Positions 1 through 7,267 of a stretch of DNA of 30,262 bases are shown here, piece after piece; the first letter of the stretch is position 1; each line of letters opens with the position of its first letter. Origin of the DNA: a virus. The stretch lies in IMG/VR virus record IMGVR_UViG_3300043331_001089, positions 1 to 30,262 of that record, one strand, 5' to 3'. The notes beneath the pieces are model-generated. The model saw only the letters and a list, made by a program, of their open reading frames with translations, searched no databases and was not told the DNA's origin. Position numbers and translations under genes: made by a program.

Positions 1-1
1 C

Positions 2-58
2 GGCGCGAGCACTATCTGGTATGTCAGAAATGGCCACCGCTACGGAGATGTGACATGA
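2..58 (+). CDS. C-terminal end of an unidentified phage protein (5' truncated)
   Basis: The frame beginning at base 2 is open and ends in TGA at 56-58, overlapping the ATG of the next gene as ATGA, which is the coupling seen throughout this genome. The visible end reads ASTIWYVRNGHRYGDVT. It is too short to assign. A head or portal-region protein would fit the position, but that is only a guess. The frame of the next gene is also open here, so this call rests on the overlap pattern. Confidence 0.4.
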   Translation, partial: GASTIWYVRNGHRYGDVT

Positions 59-555
59 AGCTCAGGGTCCGGCGCGATGCCCAGAAGGGCCACGTCGTCG
101 ACGGCAAGCTCTATGGCCCCGGCGAGGAGTTGCCCGGCGACTATGCGGAGGTGCCGGCCGGGCTCGGCTGGAAGCTGGAGCCTGGCGACGAGGTCAAGGC
201 GCCCGCGCGCGACCTTGAGGAGCCGTCGCCCGCCCACGCGCTCAACCCGCCGGGCTGGCCAAAGGAGCCGCTCGACGCCGCGACGCCGGTCCGTGAGGCG
301 CCGGCGGTCGAGGGCGCCCACGTGCCCGCCACCGGACCGACCGCGGGGCGCGCGCGCGAGGGGCAGCGCGCCGGCGCGGTCGCCACAACCGAGGACGACC
401 GGCCCGAGTGGTACAACGCGCTCCGCGATCGCCTGGGCACCGAGCCGACCCGGGATGACCTCGTGTCCTACGGCGACAGCCGCGGGATCGACGTCCGCGG
501 CCTTCGGAAGGACGAGATGATCTCGCGCATCGACGAGCATGAGGCCGGCGGCTGA
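55..555 (+). CDS. Phage protein with C-terminal SAP/Rho-N-like helical domain
   Basis: This is a 166-residue protein. Residues 1-55 form a compact segment rich in charged residues and glycine. Residues 56-115 are Pro/Ala-rich and look disordered. The C-terminus, about 130-163 (TRDDLVSYGDSRGIDVRGLR then KDEMISRID), has the pattern of SAP/HeH/Rho-N helix-extended-helix domains, which often bind nucleic acid or act as small docking modules in phage proteins. The start is set by the ATGA overlap with the upstream frame. Function is unknown. The domain call is pattern-based and moderate. Confidence 0.7.
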   Translation: MKLRVRRDAQKGHVVDGKLYGPGEELPGDYAEVPAGLGWKLEPGDEVKAPARDLEEPSPAHALNPPGWPKEPLDAATPVREAPAVEGAHVPATGPTAGRAREGQRAGAVATTEDDRPEWYNALRDRLGTEPTRDDLVSYGDSRGIDVRGLRKDEMISRIDEHEAGG

Positions 556-713
556 CCACGAGGGCGCCCGATCCCTGGCACTACTGGCTGGTCGCGATCG
601 GGCGAACGATCGAGTGGGTGCTGGCATACGTTCGCGCGCATGAGCCTGGCGACGCGCATTCTGCCAGCGTAGAGGTCGGCGCCCGGCCGGCTGAACCGAA
701 CAAGGAGAACTGA
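552..713 (+). CDS. Small protein, possible CTG start
   Basis: Between two clear genes the frame ending in TGA at 711-713 gives a natural-looking peptide, including PDPWHYWLVAIGRTIEWVLA and a tail ending PAEPNKEN. The stretch WHYWLVAIGRTIEWVLAYV is amphipathic or membrane-like. There is no ATG, GTG or TTG near its 5' end. The only plausible initiator is CTG at 552-554, which overlaps the upstream TGA (CTGA) and has GAGG at 541-544. The codons look coding, but the start is uncertain. It could instead be a frameshifted extension of the upstream protein. Confidence 0.4.
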   Translation: MTTRAPDPWHYWLVAIGRTIEWVLAYVRAHEPGDAHSASVEVGARPAEPNKEN

Positions 714-716
714 CCA

Positions 717-1049
717 ATGGATCTGCACATCGGTGAGGACGTCCACGTCCGGGTGACGATGCGGGATGCCGGCGGCAACGTCACCGACCGCTACGACGTC
801 GCCGGAGGCATCCAGTGGACCAGCACCGACGAGGCGATCGTGGCCGTTGAGGACGACGACGCTGATCCCAAGGACGCCCGGGTGACGGTGATGTCGCTGG
901 GCGGGCCGGTCCGCATCGGCGTGAGCTTCGACGGCGACTCCGGCGCCGGCGTCCGGCAGGTCTCGGGCGAGTCGGAGGATCTGAACGTCGTGCCCGGCGA
1001 CGCGGTTGCGGGAGAGGTCGTGGTCGAGATCCGGGCCGCGCCGGCATAG
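717..1049 (+). CDS. Ig-like domain phage protein
   Basis: This 110-residue protein consists of alternating short beta strands with the layout of bacterial Ig-like (Big_2-like) domains: MRDAGGNVTDRYDVAGGIQW, a TDEAIVAV strand and a final VVEIRAAPA strand. Such domains often decorate capsids or tails and give weak carbohydrate binding. A good ribosome site, AAGGAG at 702-707, precedes the ATG. It lies among small structural-region genes, so a decoration role is possible but not shown. There is no signal peptide. Confidence 0.65.
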   Translation: MDLHIGEDVHVRVTMRDAGGNVTDRYDVAGGIQWTSTDEAIVAVEDDDADPKDARVTVMSLGGPVRIGVSFDGDSGAGVRQVSGESEDLNVVPGDAVAGEVVVEIRAAPA

Positions 1050-1063
1050 GGGAGGGCTGACCC

Positions 1064-1285
1064 ATGACGCTGATCGGGCTGGTGTGGCTTCTCGTCTGGG
1101 TCCTGATCGTTGTCGCATGCGTCTACCTGATCTTCTGGCTGCTCGACTTCCTCGCGGCCGAGGCCGGCATGCCGGGGCGGGTGCTGCGGATCCTCAAGGT
1201 GGTCGTGGTGGTGATCGCGGTGCTGATCGTGATCACGTGGCTGGTCGGTGTGCTGCCCGCGCCGCCCCACCTCGCCATCGAATGA
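1064..1285 (+). CDS. Two-TM small membrane protein
   Basis: The 73-residue protein has two hydrophobic helices, residues about 3-30 and about 45-63, separated by a short loop with GMPGRVLRIL. The second helix preceded by a basic residue (RILKVVVVVIAVLIVITWLV) resembles the small Thivi_2564-type membrane proteins often encoded by phages and proteobacteria. A holin-like role is conceivable, but nothing lytic is adjacent. GGAGG at about 1051-1055 serves as ribosome site. The stop overlaps an ATG at 1282. Confidence 0.7.
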   Translation: MTLIGLVWLLVWVLIVVACVYLIFWLLDFLAAEAGMPGRVLRILKVVVVVIAVLIVITWLVGVLPAPPHLAIE

Positions 1286-1299
1286 CGGAGAATCCACCC

Positions 1300-1551
1300 A
1301 TGGCTGGCGAATGGAAGACCACCAGCGACACCCCCGTCCACCCGACGCTCGAAGCCTGGATCTGGGCCGAGGCGAAGGGCGGCCGCAAGCTCGAAGCCGT
1401 GATGTTCACCTGCGGCGCTACGATGCGCTGCACGATCCGGTGGACCGACGGCACGCGGCAGCAACTGATCGTGGGCGAGCGCGCGCCCTGGCAGGTCTGC
1501 GTGCTGGCGAAGCGTTCGCTCGACGACGGCGATCCGCCCGACGCTCCCTGA
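1300..1551 (+). CDS. Hypothetical small phage protein
   Basis: The frame encodes MAGEWKTTSDTPVHPTLEAW and onward, 83 residues, with an aromatic-rich N-terminus and a beta-like core (MRCTIRWTDGTRQQLIVGE). Two starts are possible: ATG 1282, which overlaps the upstream TGA as ATGA, and ATG 1300, which has GGAG at 1286-1289 with 10 nt spacing. I chose 1300 for the ribosome site. No family is recognised. It closes the first gene run; a promoter follows. Confidence 0.55.
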   Translation: MAGEWKTTSDTPVHPTLEAWIWAEAKGGRKLEAVMFTCGATMRCTIRWTDGTRQQLIVGERAPWQVCVLAKRSLDDGDPPDAP

Positions 1552-1562
1552 GTTAAAGCCGC

Positions 1563-1591
1563 TTTACTTTTTCGGGTCGCCCGCTTATATA
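1563..1591 (+). promoter_or_regulatory. Sigma-70-like promoter, probably leaderless
   Basis: TTTACT at 1563-1568 and TATATA at 1586-1591 are separated by exactly 17 nt. The expected transcription start falls at about 1597-1600, on the ATG (1599) of the next gene, so the mRNA would be leaderless; no ribosome site is present. A 6-bp inverted repeat, CGCCCG (1578-1583) and CGGGCG (1592-1597), brackets the -10. TAAAG/CTTTA (1554-1558/1562-1566) overlaps the -35. Both could be operators. Confidence 0.6.
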
Positions 1592-1598
1592 CGGGCGC

Positions 1599-1814
1599 AT
1601 GGACGACCAGACCCGACTGCTCACCGAACTCGGCAAGCTGACGGACCTCATGCGCCGCGCGACCAATGATCGCGAGCGGGTACTCAAGCTTTGCCTTGAT
1701 CATCCCACTATGCGCGGGGTCGACATCGCCAAGGCGGCCGGGATCACCGAGCAGGCCGTCACGGGTCGCCGGCGCAAGATCGAGCGGGAAAGCCCGGGTG
1801 GCGCGCGCCGGTAG
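1599..1814 (+). CDS. Small helix-turn-helix protein
   Basis: The 71-residue, largely helical protein has a recognisable HTH in its C-terminal half: MRGVDIAKAAGITEQAVTGR, followed by RRKIERE. The N-terminal half is a helical arm. It probably binds DNA, and its own promoter with inverted repeats lies directly upstream, which would suit autoregulation. Layout resembles the 73-residue HTH protein at 24741-24962 on the other strand. There is no ribosome site; initiation would be leaderless. Confidence 0.7.
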   Translation: MDDQTRLLTELGKLTDLMRRATNDRERVLKLCLDHPTMRGVDIAKAAGITEQAVTGRRRKIERESPGGARR

Positions 1815-1820
1815 CTTGGC

Positions 1821-2462
1821 ATGAACCCCTACGAGATCCTGGGCGTTCGGCGGAATGCCAGCCTCAAGACGATGAAGGCGGCCTACCGCTCAAGGGCCAA
1901 AGCCTGCCATCCCGACTCGCCCGGCGGGTCTGCCGAGGATTTCCACGCCCTGCACACGGCCTGGCAGATCCTGTCTGACCCGGCGCGCCGGCTTGCCTTC
2001 GACCGGACCGGCCGCGTCGAGAGCGCCGGCGGCGACAATGCGCGGAGCGAGATCCTTTCCGCGGCATTTCAGGCCATGGAGGCGGCTCTCAGCCGCATCC
2101 GGGACCACCAGCGAGATCCGCTGCGTTGCGATGTCGTGCGCGAGATGGCGATCCTTACCAGGGATCAGCTACGCCAACGACGTGTCGAGTACGATCAGGT
2201 CGTCAAGCTCGCCGCCTTCTATCGCAGCTTGCTCGGTCGCTTCCGCCGGCAGGACGGCGGACCGTCGGAGTTCGAGGGCATGATCGCCAGCAAGCTCGTC
2301 GATGTCGACCGGCAGTTGCACGCGTGTCTGCATCGCATCGAGGTGCTGAAAGCGACCCTGGCGTTGATCGAGGAGCACGCGTTCCGCGCCGATGCCGGGG
2401 ACATCGCGCTGACGATAGCGATCGCCCTCGATTCTCGTTACAGCGGGGCGACCACATTATGA
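1821..2462 (+). CDS. J-domain (DnaJ-like) protein
   Basis: The 213-residue protein opens with a complete J domain, residues about 1-65: NPYEILGVRRNASL, helix II with AYRSRA, the HPD signature at residues 30-32, and helix III (FHALHTAWQILSDPARRLAF). The HPD loop is what stimulates DnaK ATPase in this family. The rest, about 75-213, is helical and has no Gly/Phe or zinc domain, so this is a class III-type J protein. It could redirect host DnaK for virion assembly or replication; that role is inferred. Its stop overlaps the next start as ATGA. Confidence 0.85.
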   Translation: MNPYEILGVRRNASLKTMKAAYRSRAKACHPDSPGGSAEDFHALHTAWQILSDPARRLAFDRTGRVESAGGDNARSEILSAAFQAMEAALSRIRDHQRDPLRCDVVREMAILTRDQLRQRRVEYDQVVKLAAFYRSLLGRFRRQDGGPSEFEGMIASKLVDVDRQLHACLHRIEVLKATLALIEEHAFRADAGDIALTIAIALDSRYSGATTL

Positions 2463-3106
2463 CAGCTCCGTTCCACGTCTTCTGCGGCTGGGACCGACGG
2501 CAGGCCGAGGGCGCGGAGGTCTTCGCCTATTCGGTCCAGCGCAATTCGACCATCGACTTGACGATCAACTTCGTCTCGGCCTCAAAGCTAGGCTTGAACC
2601 GGGTTGGTGTCACGGAGTTCAGCTATGCGCGGTTCCTCGTACCGTGGTTCTGCGGCTACCATGGTATCGCTGCATTTTTCGACGGCTGCGACCAGTTGTG
2701 CCTGGGCGATATCGCCGAGCTCGCCGCGATGCCGATGGACGGCTACGCCGTCCGGGTGGTGAAGCATCCGCCGATCCGGCGGGTGCCTCGCTCGAACCGG
2801 GCCCGGTCCTGGTCCAGTGTGATGCTGATGGACTGCGCCAAGCTCGGGTGGCTGACCCCCGATTTCGTGCGCACCGCTTCCGATCCGGTTCTGATGGGGT
2901 TCTCGCACCTTGGCGACGACGAGATCGGTGACCTGTCGCCCGAGTGGAACGCGCTGGTCGAATCCCCGGCGACTGAGCCGCCTGCGGGCGCCAAGCTGGC
3001 GCACTGGAGCTACCTGTCGGACCCGAACGGCGACAGTTGGATCGATCGCAGCGGGTCGCAGAACTGGGCGTCGTGGCGCGCCCGGTGGCGGGAGCAATGC
3101 GCATGA
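2459..3106 (+). CDS. GT-A-like glycosyltransferase (GT8-type)
   Basis: The 215-residue protein starts VFCGWDRRQAEGAEVFAYSV, typical of a phage and bacterial glycosyltransferase group. FSYARFLVPWFCGYHG (54-69) is followed by FFDGCDQLCLGDI (73-85), where D75 and D78 sit at the place of the DxD metal and sugar-nucleotide site. SSVMLMDC downstream fits the GT8-like strand. The ATG overlaps the J-domain gene stop (ATGA). It opens the sugar/methyl cassette. Donor and acceptor are unknown. The DxD is stretched to DGCD, so activity is likely but not certain. Confidence 0.75.
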   Translation: MTAPFHVFCGWDRRQAEGAEVFAYSVQRNSTIDLTINFVSASKLGLNRVGVTEFSYARFLVPWFCGYHGIAAFFDGCDQLCLGDIAELAAMPMDGYAVRVVKHPPIRRVPRSNRARSWSSVMLMDCAKLGWLTPDFVRTASDPVLMGFSHLGDDEIGDLSPEWNALVESPATEPPAGAKLAHWSYLSDPNGDSWIDRSGSQNWASWRARWREQCA

Positions 3107-3453
3107 CGACCGGCACCGGCAGTCCGGTGATCGTCAAGATCCACGCCGTAGCGAGCGATGGCTTGCCCGACATGGATCGCTTGGTCGGTCGGGTGGCGTT
3201 TATCTTCGACGGTTGCGTGGTGAGCGGCTGGCCGCTGGATGAGGCGACCTGTCCGCGGGCCTATGAGCGCGCCCGCACCGGCGAGGGCTTGGGCGGTGCC
3301 GGGCGAACGCCCGAAGACATCGCCGAAGGCGTCAAGCAGCTATGGGAAGCGGATTCCGATGTTGGGCATGGCATCCCGTTCGCCCACGTTACCCACTGGA
3401 TCGAGTTCCCGGTTCCGGTCTGGGATCTTGCCAAGCCGCCGGCGGGCAAATGA
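3103..3453 (+). CDS. Hypothetical protein in the glycosyltransferase cassette
   Basis: The 116-residue protein begins MTTGTGSPVIVKIHAVASDG and has an FIFDGCVVSGWPL strand pair and a helical middle (TPEDIAEGVKQLWEAD). No family is recognised. ATG 3103 is chosen because it overlaps the upstream TGA as ATGA and has GGAG at 3091-3094, 8 nt away; ATG 3097 is an in-frame alternative. It sits between two glycosyltransferases and is coupled to both. Confidence 0.65.
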   Translation: MTTGTGSPVIVKIHAVASDGLPDMDRLVGRVAFIFDGCVVSGWPLDEATCPRAYERARTGEGLGGAGRTPEDIAEGVKQLWEADSDVGHGIPFAHVTHWIEFPVPVWDLAKPPAGK

Positions 3454-4115
3454 CCGTCGTCTGCTGCCTCTTCGGCTGCGGCGGCGAGTTCGACATACTG
3501 CATGTCGCCCGGCTCGCTGCGATGGTCCGCCGCTATTCTCCCTCGGGAACGCGGATCGAGTGCTTGACCGATCACCCTGGCCTCGACGCTGGATTGGTCG
3601 ATCAGGTGCACCGCTTGACCAGCGAGCAACTGAGCTGGGGCTGGAAAGGGTGCTGGCCGAAGCTCGCGTGGTTCCAGTTCCCGGGCCCTCGGCTATACCT
3701 GGACCTCGACGTCACCATCGTCGGCGATCTGTCGGATCTGCTTTCAGCGGCGGCGCGCCATGAGCTGGTCGCGTGCCGTTCGTTCTGGGGCGTGGCCGGC
3801 GCGATCAATGCCAGCGTGTTGGGCTGGAGCGGGGCTATGGGCCGGGTCTATGAGACGTTCGCGGCCGATCCGGACAGTGCGAAGGCACGCTTCAGCGATG
3901 ACCAGCCGTTCATCGCTGCTCAAGTCCCTGGCTTTAGGACCTGGCAGGATCTGCCTGAGACGCGCGGTCACCTGGCGAGTTACAAGCGCGACCTGCTGAC
4001 CGGCAAGGCATATCCTGATCTGCGGGTGTGCGTTTCGCATGGTCGTCCCCGGCCGTGGGATCCAGACGGGGCTGACGCTTGGCTGCGAGCAACCGGCCAT
4101 ATGGCACCGACATGA
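3450..4115 (+). CDS. DxD glycosyltransferase, paralogue A
   Basis: The 221-residue GT-A-like protein has the motif RLYLDLDVTIVGDL with DLD at 85-87, the usual metal and nucleotide-sugar site, and an SHGRPRPWDPDGADAWL block near the C-terminus. It is clearly paralogous to the protein at 7853-8554: both share LYLDLDVTI, SYKR and SHG-P-PWD-DG. ATG 3450 overlaps the upstream stop as ATGA, and its own TGA overlaps the next ATG. No signal peptide, so it acts in the cytoplasm. Acceptor is unknown. Confidence 0.78.
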   Translation: MTVVCCLFGCGGEFDILHVARLAAMVRRYSPSGTRIECLTDHPGLDAGLVDQVHRLTSEQLSWGWKGCWPKLAWFQFPGPRLYLDLDVTIVGDLSDLLSAAARHELVACRSFWGVAGAINASVLGWSGAMGRVYETFAADPDSAKARFSDDQPFIAAQVPGFRTWQDLPETRGHLASYKRDLLTGKAYPDLRVCVSHGRPRPWDPDGADAWLRATGHMAPT

Positions 4116-4693
4116 TCACGCCGGACATCGTTCCCGACCTGAAACGTCTGGCGCCTGGCTACGCCTCGCCCATGCTGATGCTGGGGGCGCAGGAGAGCAC
4201 GATCCCGGGTTTCCCGACGGCGCGAGCTTGGTTCCGGGCACAAGGCGCGGCGATCTACCACGAGCTCGATCTGGCCGACGGCGACCTGAAGGTCGACCTG
4301 AACGCCGACCTCGCTGACATCTCCGGGACCTACCAGTGCGTGTTCAACCTCGGGACGATCGAGCACTGCTGGGACATGCACCGGGCGTGGTCGAACGCGC
4401 TGCGGGCGGTGGCGGTAGGCGGATCGTTCCTGACCCATAGCCCGGTCGGCGGCTGGCTCGGCGCCGATGGCGCGCTGAACCACGGCGTCCACATGACGGC
4501 GCCGGACGCTATCTGCCGGTTCCTCGATCAGAACGGCTTCGTGGTCCTGGACAAGTGGCTGACCCGATGGCGGAACCGAGGCGCGCTGTTCTGGCTGAGG
4601 GCCGAGAAACAGCGGCACATCCCGTGGATCGAGAATTTCGTCCCGGTCTACCAGGTCCGGGGCTTCTCGCCGGAATACCGATCGGCACCATGA
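4112..4693 (+). CDS. Class I SAM-dependent methyltransferase
   Basis: The 193-residue protein has an N-terminal strand with MLMLGAQEST (20-30), a YHELDLADGD acidic region, and FNLGTIEHCWDMHRAW (78-93), the post-motif-II pattern of class I methyltransferases that act on sugars, lipids or small molecules. NHGVHMTAPDAICRFLDQNG follows. A DPPY or NPPY motif is absent, so it is not a DNA amino-methyltransferase. ATG 4112 is set by the ATGA overlap. Between two glycosyltransferase-type genes it may methylate a glycan, which is inference. Confidence 0.7.
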   Translation: MITPDIVPDLKRLAPGYASPMLMLGAQESTIPGFPTARAWFRAQGAAIYHELDLADGDLKVDLNADLADISGTYQCVFNLGTIEHCWDMHRAWSNALRAVAVGGSFLTHSPVGGWLGADGALNHGVHMTAPDAICRFLDQNGFVVLDKWLTRWRNRGALFWLRAEKQRHIPWIENFVPVYQVRGFSPEYRSAP

Positions 4694-5118
4694 AAGGGAT
4701 TTCGATGCGGATCACTTGGCTCGCCTGCGCTTTGGTGGCGCTGTCGACGGCACCGGCTGCGGCGGAATGCCTCCAGGACCAGCTGACCGGCGACTGGGCG
4801 CTGGTCGGCAGCAACAACGGGGTCTGGACCAGCTGCAACCTGTCGGTCGCGGCCAACGGCGAGTTCGAGGGCCGGTGCCGCGGCACCAACCGCCGGCCGC
4901 GCCGGACCGGCACGCCGGTCGACGGGCTGCTTGAGGTCAACCCGGCGTGCGACCTGACCGGGGCTTTCGCGTCCGGCCAGACCTCGCAGGAGATCCGGGG
5001 CGGGGTGCTCGACGAGGGCGGCACGTTCGGCCCCGGCGCGCTTGGGTTCGGGACGACCCGGCAGAACTTCGGCGTGGCGTTCACGCTAATCAGGCGGCCC
5101 GACGGCGGCGAGGAATGA
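4690..5118 (+). CDS. Exported small protein
   Basis: The 142-residue protein has an N-terminal signal peptide: MRITWLACALVALSTAPAAA, with cleavage likely after AAA and before EC. The mature part is Cys-containing (ECLQDQ, SCNLSV, RCRGT, ACDLTG) and beta-rich, and looks disulphide-stabilised and periplasmic. ATG 4690 overlaps the previous stop; ATG 4705 with AAAGGGA just upstream is equally plausible. No family is recognised. A role in altering the host envelope or excluding other phages is possible. Confidence 0.65.
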   Translation: MKGISMRITWLACALVALSTAPAAAECLQDQLTGDWALVGSNNGVWTSCNLSVAANGEFEGRCRGTNRRPRRTGTPVDGLLEVNPACDLTGAFASGQTSQEIRGGVLDEGGTFGPGALGFGTTRQNFGVAFTLIRRPDGGEE

Positions 5119-5609
5119 AGCAGCTGCTGCTTCGCTTAGACGAGCCGAGTGGATGGCGCCGCGTTCCGAAATCTCACCCGGCCGCTTGCGAACTTGCTGA
5201 CCGCCACTACAGTCGGCGCAAGCCAGGATCACCTCAGTTCATGCCTCCTGGCGAGACTCTCGTTCTGCTCTATACCGACGAACTGGCGCTGTTCGGGTGG
5301 TGGCGCCCGCACCCGTCATCCGGTATCCCGAGCATGAACGGGCTTGATGGCTGGACGTGCACCATTTTCCGCAATGAGGGCCCACAGCTGTCAAGCGACC
5401 TCATCCTCTTGGCCGAACGCGCCCTTGCGGAATCGGGCTGGGATTGCGGACCCGACGGCCTGATCACGTACGTCTGGGATGGACGGGTCAAGTCTATCAA
5501 TCCAGGCTATTGCTTTCAGGTAGCTGGTTGGTGCAAGGCAGGCAGGTCCGCCGACGGACGCAAGACGTTGCTCCGCAAACCGTGGTCTGCCGCCGGCCAG
5601 TGCAGATGA
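5115..5609 (+). CDS. Phage GNAT-fold-like protein, candidate Mom-type DNA modification
   Basis: The 164-residue protein contains ELADRHYSRRKPGSPQFMPP (26-45) then LVLLYTDELALFGWW, and near the end GLITYVWDGRVKSINPG then YCFQVAGWCKAGRSADGRK (131-149). This layout resembles GNAT-like proteins of the Mom group, in which a conserved C-terminal G-x-Y-x-x-A-G-W block precedes the last strand. Mom acylates adenine in phage Mu DNA; whether this relative does so is inference. The gene is coupled on both sides by ATGA overlaps. An alternative is a general phage GNAT of unknown substrate. Confidence 0.5.
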   Translation: MKQLLLRLDEPSGWRRVPKSHPAACELADRHYSRRKPGSPQFMPPGETLVLLYTDELALFGWWRPHPSSGIPSMNGLDGWTCTIFRNEGPQLSSDLILLAERALAESGWDCGPDGLITYVWDGRVKSINPGYCFQVAGWCKAGRSADGRKTLLRKPWSAAGQCR

Positions 5610-6451
5610 CCACCGATTTCTGGGCGCCGGCGCCGGACTGCTGGCGTGGCGACACCCTGGCGATCCTGTTCGGCGGCAAGAGCATCATTCCTCAACCGCT
5701 GCACCTGCTGCGCGGCCGGTGCCGGGTCGTCGCCATCAACAGGGCGTACCAGCTGGCGCCGTGGGCCGACATGCTCTACGGCGCCGACGCGGCCGAGTTC
5801 TGGGTCTGGTGCGGCGGCGAGAAACGGCTCTTGCCAGGCGAGCCCGACGCGCTCGACTTCGCCGGTGACAAGGTCACGCTCTGGTCGCCCGAGCTCGACG
5901 AGCGCCAGCGCGCGCACCTCGCGTGGTGCCGCGAGCAGGGCATCAAGGTAATGCGGCACCGCGGCGACGGCTGGCATACCGGGCTGGAGCTGGAGCAGGG
6001 CTGGGTCCGCGGCAACAACAGCGGGGCGCAGGTGCTTTCGAGCTGGGTGCCGCAGACTGGGATCGCGAAGGTGCTGCTGATCGGGCTGGACATGATCCGC
6101 AACGACACCCAGGACCAGCACTGGCATCGGGCTTGGCCGCGGCGCGAGCCGCACTACGAGAGCCGCGGCGGTGAGCGCCGGCACCCGGCGGTGATCCGGC
6201 TCAACGGCCGCGACGTCGAGATCGGCTGGTACGAGAAACCGGAGACAGCGCGAGCGGTCGCCGACTGGTATGCCGACCACATCGCGAACGGCTGCCGGCC
6301 GCAGCCGCAGCGCCGCCAGCAGGGCATGATTCCGCGCTACGCGACCTATGCCGCGATGCTTGAGCAGCGTGGGGTGGACGTGGTGAACTGCAATCCCGAG
6401 AGCGCCGTCCGGTGCTTCCGGTTCGGCCGGCTGGAGGACGAGCTGCCATGA
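5606..6451 (+). CDS. Rossmann-like GGxS phage protein (DUF115/glycosyltransferase-like)
   Basis: The 281-residue protein opens with LAILFGGKSI (18-27), a strand-Gly-Gly-loop, and VVAINRAYQLAPWADMLYGA (41-60), a combination known from phage-encoded and DUF115-like nucleotide-sugar-binding proteins. VLLIGLDMIRND and HWHRAWP follow in the second half. It could be a sugar transferase or a sugar-phosphate-binding protein; the sequence does not decide. ATG 5606 overlaps the previous stop. It has a long Arg/Gln-rich tail. No export signal is present. Confidence 0.6.
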   Translation: MTTDFWAPAPDCWRGDTLAILFGGKSIIPQPLHLLRGRCRVVAINRAYQLAPWADMLYGADAAEFWVWCGGEKRLLPGEPDALDFAGDKVTLWSPELDERQRAHLAWCREQGIKVMRHRGDGWHTGLELEQGWVRGNNSGAQVLSSWVPQTGIAKVLLIGLDMIRNDTQDQHWHRAWPRREPHYESRGGERRHPAVIRLNGRDVEIGWYEKPETARAVADWYADHIANGCRPQPQRRQQGMIPRYATYAAMLEQRGVDVVNCNPESAVRCFRFGRLEDELP

Positions 6452-6696
6452 GCATGATCTTGCAGTTCCGCACCGATACGTCCGCGTTCGAAGACAACCG
6501 GGTGCGCGAGGTCCAGCTGATCCTGGACCGGATCGGGCGGACCATCGACGAAGGTATCAGGCAAGGCAAGGTGCGGGACAGCAACGCGGTCGTGATCGGG
6601 CAGTGGTGTCTCGACGAACTGTCCGGGGTACCTGCTGGGCAGCAGCCGCCTTTCGCCGCTGGAGGATTCTGGAGCCCGGCGTCGAAGGATGGGTGA
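6448..6696 (+). CDS. Hypothetical small protein
   Basis: The 82-residue protein is mostly one helical segment (FEDNRVREVQLILDRIGRTI) and a Pro/Gly-rich end. No family is recognised. Its ATG overlaps the preceding TGA (ATGA), with GGAGG at 6432-6436. Its last 8 bases overlap the start of the DNA methyltransferase gene, so the two are probably co-translated. Confidence 0.6.
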   Translation: MSMILQFRTDTSAFEDNRVREVQLILDRIGRTIDEGIRQGKVRDSNAVVIGQWCLDELSGVPAGQQPPFAAGGFWSPASKDG

Positions 6697-7267
6697 GATC
6701 CGCGTGCTGGTGGGCGACTGTATCGCGCGGCGGCGTGTCGCTTATGCCGACCCACCTTACATTGGCTGCGCTCACTTGTATCCCGAGAAAACTGAAGTTG
6801 ACCATGCAGCACTGATAGAGCGGCTCGATAGAGATTTTGACGGGTGGGCTTTGTCGTGCTCCACACCTAGTTTGCGTCACCTGCTACCGCTCACGCCGCC
6901 AGACACTCGGATAATGGCTTGGGTCAAGCCGTTCTGCTCTTTCAAGCCTGGCAATCGGGTGGCCTATGCGTGGGAGCCGGTGCTTGTACGTGGCGCCCGC
7001 AAGGGCTCACGAGACGAGCCTACAGTGCGGGATTGGGTTTCAGCTAATATCACGCTAGAGCGCGGGTTGTGTGGTGCCAAGCCGGATGAATTTGCTTTCT
7101 GGCTATTCGACGTTCTACTTGATCCTGGTGACGATCTTGTCGATTTGTTTCCTGGAACAGGCGCAATCATGGAAGCCTGGCGGTTATGGCGTGCGCAGCG
7201 CCGGCCACTCGCGAATGTCGAGCCCGGCAAGCCGCGACCGATACAAATGGCGTTATTCGGTGGCTGA
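6689..7267 (+). CDS. DNA adenine-N6 methyltransferase, permuted order
   Basis: The 192-residue protein has DPPY at 21-24 (motif IV, typical of adenine-N6 transferases) and LVDLFPGTGAIMEAW (150-164; motif I, SAM binding) at the C-terminal side, so the motif order is circularly permuted (beta-type). KPDEFAFWLFDVLLDPG between them fits the family. Short size and no visible target-recognition domain suggest a small phage orphan enzyme. The DNA here is visibly less GC-rich than its neighbours, which suggests recent transfer. It probably methylates phage DNA against restriction. Confidence 0.8.
   Translation: MGEIRVLVGDCIARRRVAYADPPYIGCAHLYPEKTEVDHAALIERLDRDFDGWALSCSTPSLRHLLPLTPPDTRIMAWVKPFCSFKPGNRVAYAWEPVLVRGARKGSRDEPTVRDWVSANITLERGLCGAKPDEFAFWLFDVLLDPGDDLVDLFPGTGAIMEAWRLWRAQRRPLANVEPGKPRPIQMALFGG

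Noticed and set aside
468-1118. Long minus-strand ORF over the early genes
   Set aside because: Low-complexity Arg/Pro-rich shadow of the plus-strand genes; no ribosome site.
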